Part shown: positions 25,999 to 34,201 of the stretch, piece after piece
Layout: each line of letters starts with the position of its first letter
Numbering within the stretch: position 1 is the first letter of the stretch
Source of the DNA: Paenibacillus monticola
GTDB taxonomy: Bacteria > Bacillota > Bacilli > Paenibacillales > Paenibacillaceae
Assembly (NCBI RefSeq): GCF_009664975.1
Contig: NZ_WJXB01000002.1
Span: 496,001-560,000, forward strand
DNA length: 64,000 nt
Reading direction: 5' to 3'
The notes under the pieces: generated by a model
Told to the model about the DNA's origin: nothing
The model's input: only the letters and a program-made list of their open reading frames with translations
Database searches by the model: none
Program-made: the position numbers and the translations under genes

Positions 25999-26034
25999 TT
26001 TTATCAATCTCCTCTTTTTAATTGATGTTTTCAA

Positions 26035-27051
26035 TTACATGATTAAGTAGCCAAACGCATTAAAAGCATATCCGATGATAAGTATTCCTATGGTCACAAT
26101 CCCTATGAATACTACAAGCAGCTTTGTTTTAACTACTTTTTTTAACATAATCATAGATGGAAGAGATAAGGCTGTAACAGCCATCATGAAAGAGAGCGCG
26201 GTTCCAATACCTACCCCTTTTAATACTAAAGCCTCAGCAATGGGTAGAGTTCCAAAAATATCAGCATACATGGGAACACCTACTACAGTTGCTAATAACA
26301 CGGAATACCATTTATCTTGACCCAACCCTGCAGAGATGATATTTTCCGGTATCCAGTTATGAATGGCAGCACCAATGCCAACTCCAATCAGGATATATAA
26401 CCAAACTTTTTTTATGATCTCCAGTACTTGATCCTTGCTTATATTTACTCTATCCCTAGTTGTAAGTGCCTCTTGATCGGTATCAATCAATTTATTGCTA
26501 TACACAAAGGGCTCAACATATTTCTCAAGTTTTGCTTTGCTTATAATGGTGCCTCCTATTACAGCGAGAATAAGTCCAACGATTACATAAGCTATCGCAA
26601 TTTTCCAATTGAATATGCTGGCGAGCAAAATGACAGATGCCAGATCCACAAGCGGGGAGGAAATTAAGAACGAAAATGTAACCCCTATCGGAAGTCCTGC
26701 ACTGGTAAAACCTATAAAAAGTGGTATCGAAGAGCATGAGCAAAAAGGTGTTATCGTTCCTAATAAAGCTCCTAATATATTGGCTGTTATACCGTTGAAT
26801 CTCCCCAGTATCTTTCGAGTTCTCTCGGGAGGGAAGAAGCTTTGTACATAAGAGATGAGGAAAATTAGTACGGATAACAATATGAAGATCTTAACAACGT
26901 CATATATGAAAAAATGAATGCTGCCTCCCAATCTTTCCTGGAGCTTCAAGCCAAATATTTGTTCTACTAACCGTTTAACCAGATTCGAAAGCCACTGCAT
27001 TTTGAGCAATTGGTTGTTTAGCCATTCGAATATCCATGACAATATATTCAA
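26035..27051 (-). CDS. YraQ/ArsP family permease
   Basis: 338-residue permease of the ArsP_1 (DUF318, PF03773) family with eight or more membrane helices. The characteristic loop ITPFCSCSSIPLFIGF carries two cysteines that in ArsP-type exporters bind organoarsenicals. It starts with TTG at 27051 after AAGGAGATG, 26 bases after an arsR gene. The ArsR plus thioredoxin context argues for efflux of a thiol-reactive metalloid or organic derivative; related YraQ proteins have other cargo, so the substrate is open. Confidence 0.88.
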   Translation of the reverse strand: MNILSWIFEWLNNQLLKMQWLSNLVKRLVEQIFGLKLQERLGGSIHFFIYDVVKIFILLSVLIFLISYVQSFFPPERTRKILGRFNGITANILGALLGTITPFCSCSSIPLFIGFTSAGLPIGVTFSFLISSPLVDLASVILLASIFNWKIAIAYVIVGLILAVIGGTIISKAKLEKYVEPFVYSNKLIDTDQEALTTRDRVNISKDQVLEIIKKVWLYILIGVGIGAAIHNWIPENIISAGLGQDKWYSVLLATVVGVPMYADIFGTLPIAEALVLKGVGIGTALSFMMAVTALSLPSMIMLKKVVKTKLLVVFIGIVTIGILIIGYAFNAFGYLIM

Positions 27052-27077
27052 AAGCTCATCTCCTTGGATTTCTCCTT

Positions 27078-27422
27078 CTATTCAAGATACCCTTCTATGT
27101 TTGCGGCTAAAGAAAATATAGTGAACTTTTTTTCTTTTCTAGACAGGATAACACCTCCACGCTCCAAGATCTGCAAATGATGAGTCAATGTAGATGCAGG
27201 AATCCCCAAGCCTGAGACTAACTCACACAAACAAGTTTCTTGAATTTTAAGGATACCTATAATCTTCAGCCGGGTTTCGTCTCCCAATGCTTTAAATAGA
27301 AGAGCTTTGTTTCTTAATAGATCCTCGTCGTTCAGTATGGGGAGAACAACTAGTGATTGCCTGATTACCTCGCTCATTTCACCATCAGTTCTAGGCTGCC
27401 AATCGGTTTTCATATGATTCAT
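27078..27422 (-). CDS. arsR: ArsR family repressor of permease cassette
   Basis: 114-residue winged-helix metalloregulator. The DNA-reading helix region is LVSGLGIPASTLTHHLQIL, preceded by Cys64-x-Cys66 in ETCLCEL, the As(III)-type site of ArsR. Unlike the other two ArsR proteins here it has a 40-residue N-terminal extension. ATG at 27422 follows GGAGG at seven bases. A 20-bp dyad 43 bases upstream is the probable autoregulatory operator. Confidence 0.9.
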   Translation of the reverse strand: MNHMKTDWQPRTDGEMSEVIRQSLVVLPILNDEDLLRNKALLFKALGDETRLKIIGILKIQETCLCELVSGLGIPASTLTHHLQILERGGVILSRKEKKFTIFSLAANIEGYLE

Positions 27423-27464
27423 TAAAGTATCCTCCATCCATGTAATCATCTATGTTTGAATTAT

Positions 27465-27484
27465 AAAACTAATTTTGTAGTTTT
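27465..27484 (-). promoter_or_regulatory. Candidate ArsR operator (permease cassette)
   Basis: AAAACTA and TAGTTTT, perfect 7-bp arms separated by six bases, sit just upstream of the arsR start at 27422. The half-sites differ from the operators further right, consistent with a different ArsR. Confidence 0.55.
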
Positions 27485-27546
27485 GATGTACGAAATTTCA
27501 CAATTCACTTATTCTTTTCGGATATTCTTTTCGGAGCTACAATACT

Positions 27547-27578
27547 AAAAAGACCATTCCCACAAGGAGATGGTCTTT
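27547..27578 (-). terminator. Terminator of arsD-arsA-IscA-phosphatase operon
   Basis: A 9-bp stem (AAAGACCAT at 27549-27557 with 27570-27578) and a 12-base loop, with TTTTTAG following on the minus strand, 23 bases after the phosphatase stop. Confidence 0.8.
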
Positions 27579-27600
27579 ATGATTGTGCATCTTTAGGATT

Positions 27601-28032
27601 CTACTTAGCTGAATAAAAGCCCTTCAGCACATCACGCATTTCTTGCTTGATGTTGATATCTGGACGCTTTTCTTTTGCCAAGGCTTCCGCCTCATCTACC
27701 GTAGAGGCCAAACCCAGCTCCAGCAACAAGCCAGTCGCTACTGTTCCTGTACGGTTGCGCCCACCGGAGCAGTGGAAATATACGGTTTTCCCGCTATTCA
27801 CAGCTTCTTTAACAGCCTGAATTGCTGCCTGCACAGATGCTTCCTGACCCGCTTCGTCCTCCACAATTGGATAATGATGACGGTTCACCTTATCCGGAAA
27901 ACCTTCTGCCTTTGTGCCATTATCTCTCAAATCAAAGACATCCGAAATCTCTTGCTCCCCAAGAGCTTCGAGCAAACCATTTTCACCACCGATAAATACT
28001 TTACCTTGGACAAGCTCATGATAATTCGCCAT
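27601..28032 (-). CDS. Dual-specificity-type protein phosphatase
   Basis: 143-residue Cys-based phosphatase. The active-site P-loop is HCSGGRNRTG (C-x5-R) around residue 96, and an upstream Asp-rich loop (VFDLRDNGTKAEGFP) supplies the general acid region. ATG at 28032 follows AGGAGAG. It is the last gene of the arsD-arsA operon, 19 bases after the IscA-like gene. The family can dephosphorylate proteins or small molecules; this fold overlaps with arsenate-reducing Cdc25/Acr2 enzymes, so an arsenic-related role is conceivable but not shown. Confidence 0.88.
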   Translation of the reverse strand: MANYHELVQGKVFIGGENGLLEALGEQEISDVFDLRDNGTKAEGFPDKVNRHHYPIVEDEAGQEASVQAAIQAVKEAVNSGKTVYFHCSGGRNRTGTVATGLLLELGLASTVDEAEALAKEKRPDINIKQEMRDVLKGFYSAK

Positions 28033-28051
28033 TATAATTCTCTCCTATGGA

Positions 28052-28333
28052 TTAGCAGCAATTGCTTCCGCCACTAATAGTTAGTCCTGTACCTTGTTCA
28101 TCTTTAACAAGATCAAGCGTAATTTCACTAACCAGATCGACCACTTTAACATCTATCGCAACTTCAATCTCATTGATGAGACTCACGGTATCATTCTCTT
28201 GCGGTTTCTCAAGTGATAACTGGTAACTAGGTCCACAGCAACCCGCATCGGATGAAGCAAAGCGCAGAGTCGACACTCCCGCTTCTTTCATCATGCTCTC
28301 AATAAAATGTCTAGCTTCATCGGTAATAATCAT
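28052..28333 (-). CDS. HesB/IscA-like cysteine-rich protein
   Basis: 93 residues. Cysteines occur as AGCCGPSY (residues about 30-37) and a terminal GSNCC, arranged like the HesB/IscA Fe-S biogenesis fold. ATG at 28333 overlaps the arsA stop by four bases, implying translational coupling with the arsenite ATPase. Pairs of vicinal cysteines would also bind As(III), so it may be an accessory metallochaperone like ArsD; inferred from cysteine pattern and position. Confidence 0.8.
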   Translation of the reverse strand: MIITDEARHFIESMMKEAGVSTLRFASSDAGCCGPSYQLSLEKPQENDTVSLINEIEVAIDVKVVDLVSEITLDLVKDEQGTGLTISGGSNCC

Positions 28334-30129
28334 ACTCTTTCACCTTTTCTATCTAGAATAGACTTACTTTGTGCAAGGGCCTTTAGCTGTTCGTAACCTG
28401 CGATTTCATGCGGCTCCCAGGCAATGATGGCAGCATGGCCGCTAGAGATTTCATTGACTCTCTCAATCCACTCTAACTCAGCGTGGGCACGCCCACTTAA
28501 AATGGGGTCCGTTGTTCCCGTAGCTGCAAAACTCTGATTGATGGCCCACCATTTTGTGGAGATGCCAGCGCGCTTCAGGTCACTTTCCAGACGTGAGGCT
28601 TCAAAGACAGGTGTAGCCTCCGCTAAAGTGACGATAACAACACTCGTTTCCAACGGATCACGAAGCCTAGGCAGCAAATGTTGGACTGAATCCGGAATCA
28701 ACCCGGAGGAACGGGCAATTTCCTTGTGATACTCCTGTGTCGCATCCAGCAATAGCAAGGTGTGTCCTGTAGGTGCCGTATCTATCACTACGATCTCTTC
28801 CTCCGAACGTTCAACCAAATCCGCAAAGGCCCGGAATACAGCGATTTCCTCTGTGCATGGCGATCTTAAATCCTCTTCGAGAAAGGCTAAACCTTCCTCA
28901 TCTATGGTGTCAGCACTTTGGCTTATGACTTCTTTCTGGTATTTTTCCAGTTCAACTTTCGGATCGACGCGGCTGAGGGTGATCCGATTCGAATTTTCGC
29001 CAAAAATATATTGTAGATTCGCTGCCGGATCGGTTGTACTCAAATGTACGCGGTACCCACGTTCAGCAAGTCCAACCGCAATAGCTGAAGCCACCGTCGA
29101 CTTTCCTACCCCACCTTTGCCCATCGTAAAGATCACCCGGATACCTTCGGTGTCCAAATCCTCAATCAGGGTGGCCAGTGAAGGGTTAGAAATACCAACA
29201 TCCACAAGTTGCTGGTTTTCTGTACTACTAAGAGTCGAAGTAAAAAAATTACGCAAGCTTTGAATGCCGGTCACGTTAAAGGGGGCTAGTGGAATGGAGT
29301 AGCTTATCATCGCCTTGAGTTCATCCGGCAATTGCTCCAGAGCCTGGTGCTGCCTGTTATAAAATCCTATCGCTACCGGATCTTCTGCCGCGTATGAAGT
29401 GAGCACCCCATTAATAACCAATAATTGGTTATTAATGCCTATTTCCTTGAGCTCAGAAGACGCACGAGCCGCCTCCATCAAGGGCGAATGCTCCGGACGG
29501 GTGACGAGAATCAGTGTAGTTTGCGCACGATCAGATAAGGTTTGGACCGCTTGGCTATATAGATTTTTTTTGGATTCCAAACCAGCCAAAGGCCCCAAGC
29601 AAGAGGCTCCATGTGTACTTTCATCCAAGAATCCGCTCCATGCTGTTGGCAGCTGCAGTAATCGCAAAGTATGACCCGTAGGTGCTGTATCAAACAGAAT
29701 ATGATCAAATTGAGACTTTAAATCTTCATTGGTTAAGAGCGTCGTAAACTCATCAAAGGCCGCAATTTCCACCGTGCAGGCACCGGATAACTGTTCTTCC
29801 ATGGTGGCAATCACAGAATCAGGCAAAACTCCCCGGTAGGGGGCGACCACTTTCATTTTATACGCTTCTGCGGCCGTCTCCGGATCTAAATTAGCTACAA
29901 AAAGTTTGGGAACACCTTCTATAGCAACCGGATGATTGGAGAGCTCCATGCCAAACACATCCTGCAGATTGGACGCCGGGTCTGTGCTGACCAGCAGAAC
30001 TTTTTTGCCGGAGTCAGCTAAGGCTACAGCTGTTGCACAAGCCGTTGAGGTTTTACCTACGCCCCCCTTGCCTGTAAAGAACAAATAAGGAGTGAGTGTA
30101 ATGGAGTGTGGATCAAATCGGCTGGACAT
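28330..30129 (-). CDS. arsA: ArsA arsenite-transporting ATPase
   Basis: 599-residue duplicated P-loop ATPase that energizes ArsB. Each half has a deviant Walker A (TGKGGVGKTSTA near residue 20, MGKGGVGKSTVA near 337) and a DTAPTGHTL signal-transduction motif (near 147 and 450). The metalloid-site cysteines of the E. coli protein are partly matched by LSGACTVEIA and LRSPCTEEIA. It begins 17 bases after arsD, the chaperone that hands As(III) to it. Cytoplasmic, membrane-associated with ArsB. Confidence 0.97.
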   Translation of the reverse strand: MSSRFDPHSITLTPYLFFTGKGGVGKTSTACATAVALADSGKKVLLVSTDPASNLQDVFGMELSNHPVAIEGVPKLFVANLDPETAAEAYKMKVVAPYRGVLPDSVIATMEEQLSGACTVEIAAFDEFTTLLTNEDLKSQFDHILFDTAPTGHTLRLLQLPTAWSGFLDESTHGASCLGPLAGLESKKNLYSQAVQTLSDRAQTTLILVTRPEHSPLMEAARASSELKEIGINNQLLVINGVLTSYAAEDPVAIGFYNRQHQALEQLPDELKAMISYSIPLAPFNVTGIQSLRNFFTSTLSSTENQQLVDVGISNPSLATLIEDLDTEGIRVIFTMGKGGVGKSTVASAIAVGLAERGYRVHLSTTDPAANLQYIFGENSNRITLSRVDPKVELEKYQKEVISQSADTIDEEGLAFLEEDLRSPCTEEIAVFRAFADLVERSEEEIVVIDTAPTGHTLLLLDATQEYHKEIARSSGLIPDSVQHLLPRLRDPLETSVVIVTLAEATPVFEASRLESDLKRAGISTKWWAINQSFAATGTTDPILSGRAHAELEWIERVNEISSGHAAIIAWEPHEIAGYEQLKALAQSKSILDRKGERV

Positions 30130-30146
30130 GTTGACCCTTCTTTCGC

Positions 30147-30509
30147 TTATTGTGATTTCACTTTTAGTTCCAAGCGGATTCTAGGTTTCATAATAAGTTC
30201 GACTGCCGGAATTCCTGTCCATTCCTCTAACTCTTCATTTGAGGGATAGCTTTGTTTCTTAACGACCTGTCCATCCACAATGATTACAGGCAATACATCC
30301 GGTCCTTCGTCAGTCAGTAACTGCTTTACAACCTCATTGGCAACAAAAGCCTCAGGCTCATTAGACAAGTTATATCTGGACACATTAATTTCTTTTTTCT
30401 TCAGATTATGAACGACTGCAGAGATACGGATTAACTCTGGATCAACGCTCGGTCCGCAAACTCCTGTAGAGCAGCACATAGCCGGATCATAAATTTCGAT
30501 GGATTTCAT
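30147..30509 (-). CDS. arsD: ArsD arsenic metallochaperone
   Basis: 120-residue thioredoxin-fold chaperone. The As(III)-binding residues are Cys12, Cys13 and Cys18 in MCCSTGVCGPSVD; DVLPVIIVDGQVV is the conserved second half. I start it at the ATG at 30509 (AAGGGGAG upstream); in-frame codons to 30680 overlap arsC and a terminator and are not real. It delivers arsenite to ArsA next door. Confidence 0.96.
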   Translation of the reverse strand: MKSIEIYDPAMCCSTGVCGPSVDPELIRISAVVHNLKKKEINVSRYNLSNEPEAFVANEVVKQLLTDEGPDVLPVIIVDGQVVKKQSYPSNEELEEWTGIPAVELIMKPRIRLELKVKSQ

Positions 30510-30532
30510 CCATAAACTCCCCTTTCTTTCGC

Positions 30533-30557
30533 AAAAAAAGCCGGGAATCCTCCCGGC
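30533..30557 (-). terminator. Terminator between arsC and arsD
   Basis: GCCGGGA and TCCCGGC arms (30540-30546 with 30551-30557), a four-base loop and TTTTTTT on the minus strand make a textbook terminator ten bases after arsC. arsD starts only 24 bases later, too close for a separate promoter that does not overlap the hairpin. Confidence 0.9.
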
Positions 30558-30567
30558 TGGATGACCC

Positions 30568-30987
30568 TTATTCGCCGGTTTCAGCAAATTGTTTAATGCG
30601 TGCGCCGACCTGATCACGGACCTGCTGGAACACGGCCCATTTCTCTTCTTCCGTGCCTTGTGCTTTCGCCGGATCATCAAAGCCCCAGTGCTCCCGTTTC
30701 ACTTGCGGAGGCGTAATCGGACATTTATCAGCAGCATCCCCACACAATGTGATGACCAGATCAGCACTATTCAGCAGGTTAGAATCAATAATATCAGAGG
30801 TTTGCCCCGAGATATCAATGCCCACTTCGTTCATGGCTTGTACGGCCTTGGGATTCAGTCCATGGGCTTCAATACCAGCACTGTAAATATTCCAGTCATC
30901 GCTTAAATATTTCTTCGCCCAGCCTTCGGCCATCTGGCTTCGGCAAGAGTTTCCGGTGCATAAGAAGTAAATTGTTTTCTTGTCCAT
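30568..30987 (-). CDS. arsC: ArsC arsenate reductase, thioredoxin-linked
   Basis: 139-residue low-molecular-weight-phosphatase-fold arsenate reductase. The redox triad is Cys10 (CTGNSCRS P-loop), Cys82 and Cys89 ([11 protein letters not shown]), exactly as in S. aureus/B. subtilis ArsC. It reduces As(V) to As(III) with electrons from thioredoxin. It follows arsB by 20 bases and is the last gene before a strong terminator. Confidence 0.97.
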   Translation of the reverse strand: MDKKTIYFLCTGNSCRSQMAEGWAKKYLSDDWNIYSAGIEAHGLNPKAVQAMNEVGIDISGQTSDIIDSNLLNSADLVITLCGDAADKCPITPPQVKREHWGFDDPAKAQGTEEEKWAVFQQVRDQVGARIKQFAETGE

Positions 30988-31007
30988 GTGTGATGATCTC
31001 CTTTAAA

Positions 31008-32303
31008 TTAAAAGATGGTTAACCTGATATAGAGTCCCAAAAGGGTGATAAATAGTGTAGGAATAGTCAATATGATGCCTGTTTTAAAATAGGTACCCCA
31101 AGAGATCTTCACGCCTTTGGATGACAGGACATGAAGCCATAACAACGTGGCAAGCGAACCAATGGGGGTAATCTTCGGCCCTAAATCCGAACCGATCACA
31201 TTCGCATAAATTAAAGCTTCCCTAACGATTACGCTAGTATGTGTAGCATCGATGGCCAGTGCATCAATCATGACTGTAGGCATATTATTCATCACCGATG
31301 AGATAATGGCGGCAATAAAGCCCATGCCCATCGTTGCCGCAAATAGACCTTGATCAGCAACTACCTGAATCACGTCTGCCAAGACATCCGTAAGACCCGC
31401 ATTGCGAAGTCCGTAGACCACGACATACATACCAATGGAGAAGAATACAATCGCCCAAGGTGCTCCTTTGATGACTTCCCTTGTCTGTACCGCAGGACTT
31501 CGTTGCGCCATCAGCAAGAAAAAGATGGCGATGATCCCGGCTACTACGGAAACAGGAATGTTCAGGAACTCACTGACAAAGTACCCAATCAGCAGAACCG
31601 CCAGCACAATCCAGGATAACTTAAACATCTTCTTGTCCTTGATGGCCTCTGCAGGATTCTTTAGCTGCGAGCTGTCAAACTGCCTCGGGATACTTTTACG
31701 GAAGAAGAAATACAGTACCAGAATACTCGCAACTAGTGAGAACAGTGTTGGTATAAGCATGTGACCTGCATATTCCATAAAGGTGATGCCGAAGAAGTCA
31801 GCGGATACAATATTAACCAGATTGCTGACCACAAGCGGTAATGAAGTCGTATCGGCAATAAATCCACTGGCAATAATGAACGGGAATACTTTTTTCTCAT
31901 CAAATTTCAGCGCCCGCACCATGGCAAGCACAATCGGAGTCAGGATAAGCGCCGCTCCGTCATTGGCGAAAAAGGCGGCCACAACTGCTCCAAGAACGGT
32001 AACATAGATAAACATCCGAATCCCATTTCCACGAGCAGCTCTGGCCATATGTAGGGCAGCCCATTCGAAAAATCCAATTTTATCGAGGATCAAGGAAATC
32101 AGAATGATCGCCACAAACGCCAACGTAGCATTCCACACAATCAGTGTGACATCCAGGACATCCTTGAAGTTGACTACACCGACGAGCAGTGCAACTACCG
32201 CACCGATGCAGGCAGACCATCCAATGGATAAATTCCGCGGTTGCCATATGACGAAGATTAACGTAACAACAAAAATCAAACTTGCTAATAGTACCGAAAC
32301 CAC
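31008..32303 (-). CDS. arsB: ArsB arsenite efflux pump
   Basis: 431-residue membrane antiporter with about 11-12 helices. Typical ArsB stretches are [15 protein letters not shown] and [18 protein letters not shown]. It starts with GTG at 32303 after GGAGG, 15 bases after arsR. Exports As(III) and Sb(III); can act alone on proton motive force or with ArsA encoded downstream. Confidence 0.97.
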   Translation of the reverse strand: MVSVLLASLIFVVTLIFVIWQPRNLSIGWSACIGAVVALLVGVVNFKDVLDVTLIVWNATLAFVAIILISLILDKIGFFEWAALHMARAARGNGIRMFIYVTVLGAVVAAFFANDGAALILTPIVLAMVRALKFDEKKVFPFIIASGFIADTTSLPLVVSNLVNIVSADFFGITFMEYAGHMLIPTLFSLVASILVLYFFFRKSIPRQFDSSQLKNPAEAIKDKKMFKLSWIVLAVLLIGYFVSEFLNIPVSVVAGIIAIFFLLMAQRSPAVQTREVIKGAPWAIVFFSIGMYVVVYGLRNAGLTDVLADVIQVVADQGLFAATMGMGFIAAIISSVMNNMPTVMIDALAIDATHTSVIVREALIYANVIGSDLGPKITPIGSLATLLWLHVLSSKGVKISWGTYFKTGIILTIPTLFITLLGLYIRLTIF

Positions 32304-32318
32304 TCCGCTAACCTCCAG

Positions 32319-32663
32319 TTAATCGCATGAAATTCTCAGACCTTTTTTATCGAGCTCTTCCAATTCATGATCTTGTGAAGGAACGAAGGCGATTAATTTT
32401 TGAATTAATTCATTCTGCATACTGTTAGGATTAACCGAATAAAAAATCCACTGGCCTTTTCGATGCTCTTTAACCAAACCAGCATCCTTTAGTTTCCGCA
32501 AATGCTGGCTAACGGATGGTTGGCTCGTTTTGAAAATCTCAACAAGCTCGCATACACAGCATTCCTGCTTCTCCAGCAGCTTCATCATTGTCAGCCTTGT
32601 TTTATCTCCTAACAGCTTCAACGTCTGTGATACTTCGTCTAAATCATCCAAAGCAAAGCTCAT
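32319..32663 (-). CDS. arsR: ArsR repressor of arsB-arsC
   Basis: 114-residue winged-helix repressor. The metal site is in QECCVCELVEIF (Cys35, Cys36, Cys38), followed by the recognition helix SQPSVSQHLRKL. ATG at 32663 lies after AAAGGGGGA; the longer in-frame start lacks a site. It heads arsR-arsB-arsC, and a 26-bp dyad lies 25 bases upstream. Confidence 0.95.
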   Translation of the reverse strand: MSFALDDLDEVSQTLKLLGDKTRLTMMKLLEKQECCVCELVEIFKTSQPSVSQHLRKLKDAGLVKEHRKGQWIFYSVNPNSMQNELIQKLIAFVPSQDHELEELDKKGLRISCD

Positions 32664-32687
32664 GTTTCGTCCCCCTTTCACTTAATC

Positions 32688-32713
32688 ATTATATAACTAT
32701 ATGCTTATATAAT
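32688..32713 (-). promoter_or_regulatory. ArsR operator upstream of arsR-arsB-arsC
   Basis: ATTATATAA and TTATATAAT, 9-bp perfect arms with an eight-base spacer. The core ATATAA-N8-TTATAT recurs before the arsC pair at 34137-34158. Confidence 0.65.
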
Positions 32714-32752
32714 CAAGCGCTAATATATCCATTTTTGTATGGAATTCACCGT

Positions 32753-33076
32753 TTAATCACAAGCAGCTTCAATATAATTTTTTTTCAGCAGTGAGAGTAG
32801 GGTTTGAGTATCTGGTAATTCATTAAGAACAACTTGTATATAGGGTTTATCCTCTACGTTTAAGGAGTAATATACCCACTGCCCGCGTCTCGTTTCATTG
32901 ACAACACCCTGAGCTTTTAACTTTCTTAAGTGTTGGCTCACGCCAGGCTGAGACATATTTAAGATCTCCACTAAATCACATACACACCATTCTTTATCCT
33001 TAAGGAGACCGAGTATCGTTAGTCTGGTTTTGTCACCCAATAATTTCAGCTTTTCGGCCATTTCCATGTTGAACAT
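32753..33076 (-). CDS. arsR: Second ArsR repressor
   Basis: 107-residue ArsR protein, about half identical to its neighbour. It has CVCD (Cys31, Cys33) in EWCVCDLVEIL and the recognition helix SQPGVSQHLRKL. I start at the ATG at 33076, eight bases after GAGAGGA; a GTG two codons earlier is too close to that site. A 48-bp palindrome lies 26 bases upstream. Having two adjacent arsR genes suggests merging of two ars operons. Confidence 0.93.
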   Translation of the reverse strand: MFNMEMAEKLKLLGDKTRLTILGLLKDKEWCVCDLVEILNMSQPGVSQHLRKLKAQGVVNETRRGQWVYYSLNVEDKPYIQVVLNELPDTQTLLSLLKKNYIEAACD

Positions 33077-33101
33077 AAGCACAGTCCTCTCAAAGGTACA
33101 A

Positions 33102-33149
33102 ACGAAATGAACATTAATACATATAATTATATATTAATGTTCATTTCGT
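33102..33149 (-). promoter_or_regulatory. 48-bp palindrome before second arsR
   Basis: Perfect 18-bp arms (33102-33119 and 33132-33149, starting ACGAAATGAACATTAATA) around a 12-base AT spacer that itself contains ATATAATTATA. It lies between the arsC stop and the arsR start and has no T-tract, so it reads as an operator, possibly for two ArsR dimers. Confidence 0.7.
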
Positions 33150-33183
33150 GTTAAATCAAGAAAGGCTGAATGAATTGAAGTCT

Positions 33184-33651
33184 CTAGTGAAAGATGCTAT
33201 CCAGATTCACACGATCCGTATTCGATAACCTTTCAATAAACCACTTCATTTTGATATTAATCAAGTCTCTGACTTCACGAAATGCATTCATTACTTCTTC
33301 TTCAGAACCCGTTGCTTTTGCGGGATCATCAAATCCCCAATGCACTTTTTTTACTTTTGGAGGAAGCGCCGGGCAATGCTCATCAGCATGTCCGCATAGT
33401 GTAATAATGATGTCGGAACGAGCAACGAGAGAAAGAGACACAATATCCGATGTATGATGCATAATGCTTACACCGGCTTCCTCCATTACATGCACAGCTC
33501 GTGGATTTAATCCATGCGCTTCAAGTCCTGCACTATGTATCTCAAAACTACCGTTGTAAAGCAAGCTATAATATTGGGCAAATCCTTCAGCCATCTGGCT
33601 TCTGCATGAATTGCCGGTACAAAGAAATAAAATTACAATTGAATCTCCCAT
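33184..33651 (-). CDS. arsC: ArsC paralogue 2
   Basis: 155-residue arsenate reductase with Cys11 ([11 protein letters not shown]), Cys86 and Cys93 (ITLCGHADEHC), the full thioredoxin-linked triad. A 12-residue C-terminal extension distinguishes it from the 139-residue copy. It lies 26 bases after paralogue 3 and before the second arsR. Confidence 0.94.
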   Translation of the reverse strand: MGDSIVILFLCTGNSCRSQMAEGFAQYYSLLYNGSFEIHSAGLEAHGLNPRAVHVMEEAGVSIMHHTSDIVSLSLVARSDIIITLCGHADEHCPALPPKVKKVHWGFDDPAKATGSEEEVMNAFREVRDLINIKMKWFIERLSNTDRVNLDSIFH

Positions 33652-33677
33652 TGTAATACCTCCCTGTATGCTACTAA

Positions 33678-34106
33678 TTATTCGTTAACGGGTATATTTA
33701 ACTCCCTAAATAATTCAATAACGTTCAGCCGGATTTCATCACGTGCCGCCCTTACCTCCTCCAGTCGGCCCTGCTGGGCCAAGGGATCGGCAACATTCCA
33801 TTGTACATTCTTAATGGCAAACGGAACGACAGGGCATTTTTCATTTAATTGTTCGCATAGCTTAACAATTACATTCGATTGCATAAAAGTCTTCATATCA
33901 ATGGTCTTTGAAATTTCATGTGAAATATCGATTCCAACTTCTTTCATCACTTCAATCGTATACGGATGAACGTCGCCGGTTTCAAGCCCTGCGCTCTCAG
34001 CTATAACATTCTCTCCCCCATAATGCTTGGCATATGCCTCAGCAATTTGACTACGGCAGCGATTCTGGATACAAAGAAAATAAAGACGTACAGGTCTGGT
34101 TTCCAT
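33678..34106 (-). CDS. arsC: ArsC-like protein, divergent P-loop
   Basis: 142 residues of the same low-molecular-weight-phosphatase fold. The P-loop is Cys12-IQNRC-Arg18 instead of CTGNSCR; Cys84 and Cys91 (VKLCEQLNEKC) keep the redox pair. Many such divergent copies remain annotated arsenate reductase. ATG at 34106 lies after AAGGAGTGG; a GTG three codons earlier is too close to that site. First gene of the unit with paralogue 2; an ATATAA-N8-TTATAT dyad lies 31 bases upstream. Confidence 0.9.
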   Translation of the reverse strand: METRPVRLYFLCIQNRCRSQIAEAYAKHYGGENVIAESAGLETGDVHPYTIEVMKEVGIDISHEISKTIDMKTFMQSNVIVKLCEQLNEKCPVVPFAIKNVQWNVADPLAQQGRLEEVRAARDEIRLNVIELFRELNIPVNE

Positions 34107-34136
34107 CTTCTCCACTCCTTCTCATTTATTAATCAT

Positions 34137-34158
34137 CATATAATTAAATAGTTATATG
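34137..34158 (-). promoter_or_regulatory. ArsR-type operator before arsC pair
   Basis: CATATAA, eight bases, TTATATG: perfect 7-bp arms sharing the ATATAA-N8-TTATAT core with the site at 32688-32713. This suggests the same ArsR controls both units. Confidence 0.6.
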
Positions 34159-34201
34159 CAGAGTATGATTTGTGTAAACTATTTGTAAAATCCAATTATT
34201 C

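Noticed and set aside
28760..29263. 167-codon frame opposite arsA
   Set aside because: Lies entirely antisense to an intact conserved gene and has Ser/Pro-rich nonsense composition.
30147..30680. Longer arsD reading frame starting at 30680
   Set aside because: The extra 57 codons overlap arsC and a perfect terminator; the ArsD family begins at the ATG at 30509.
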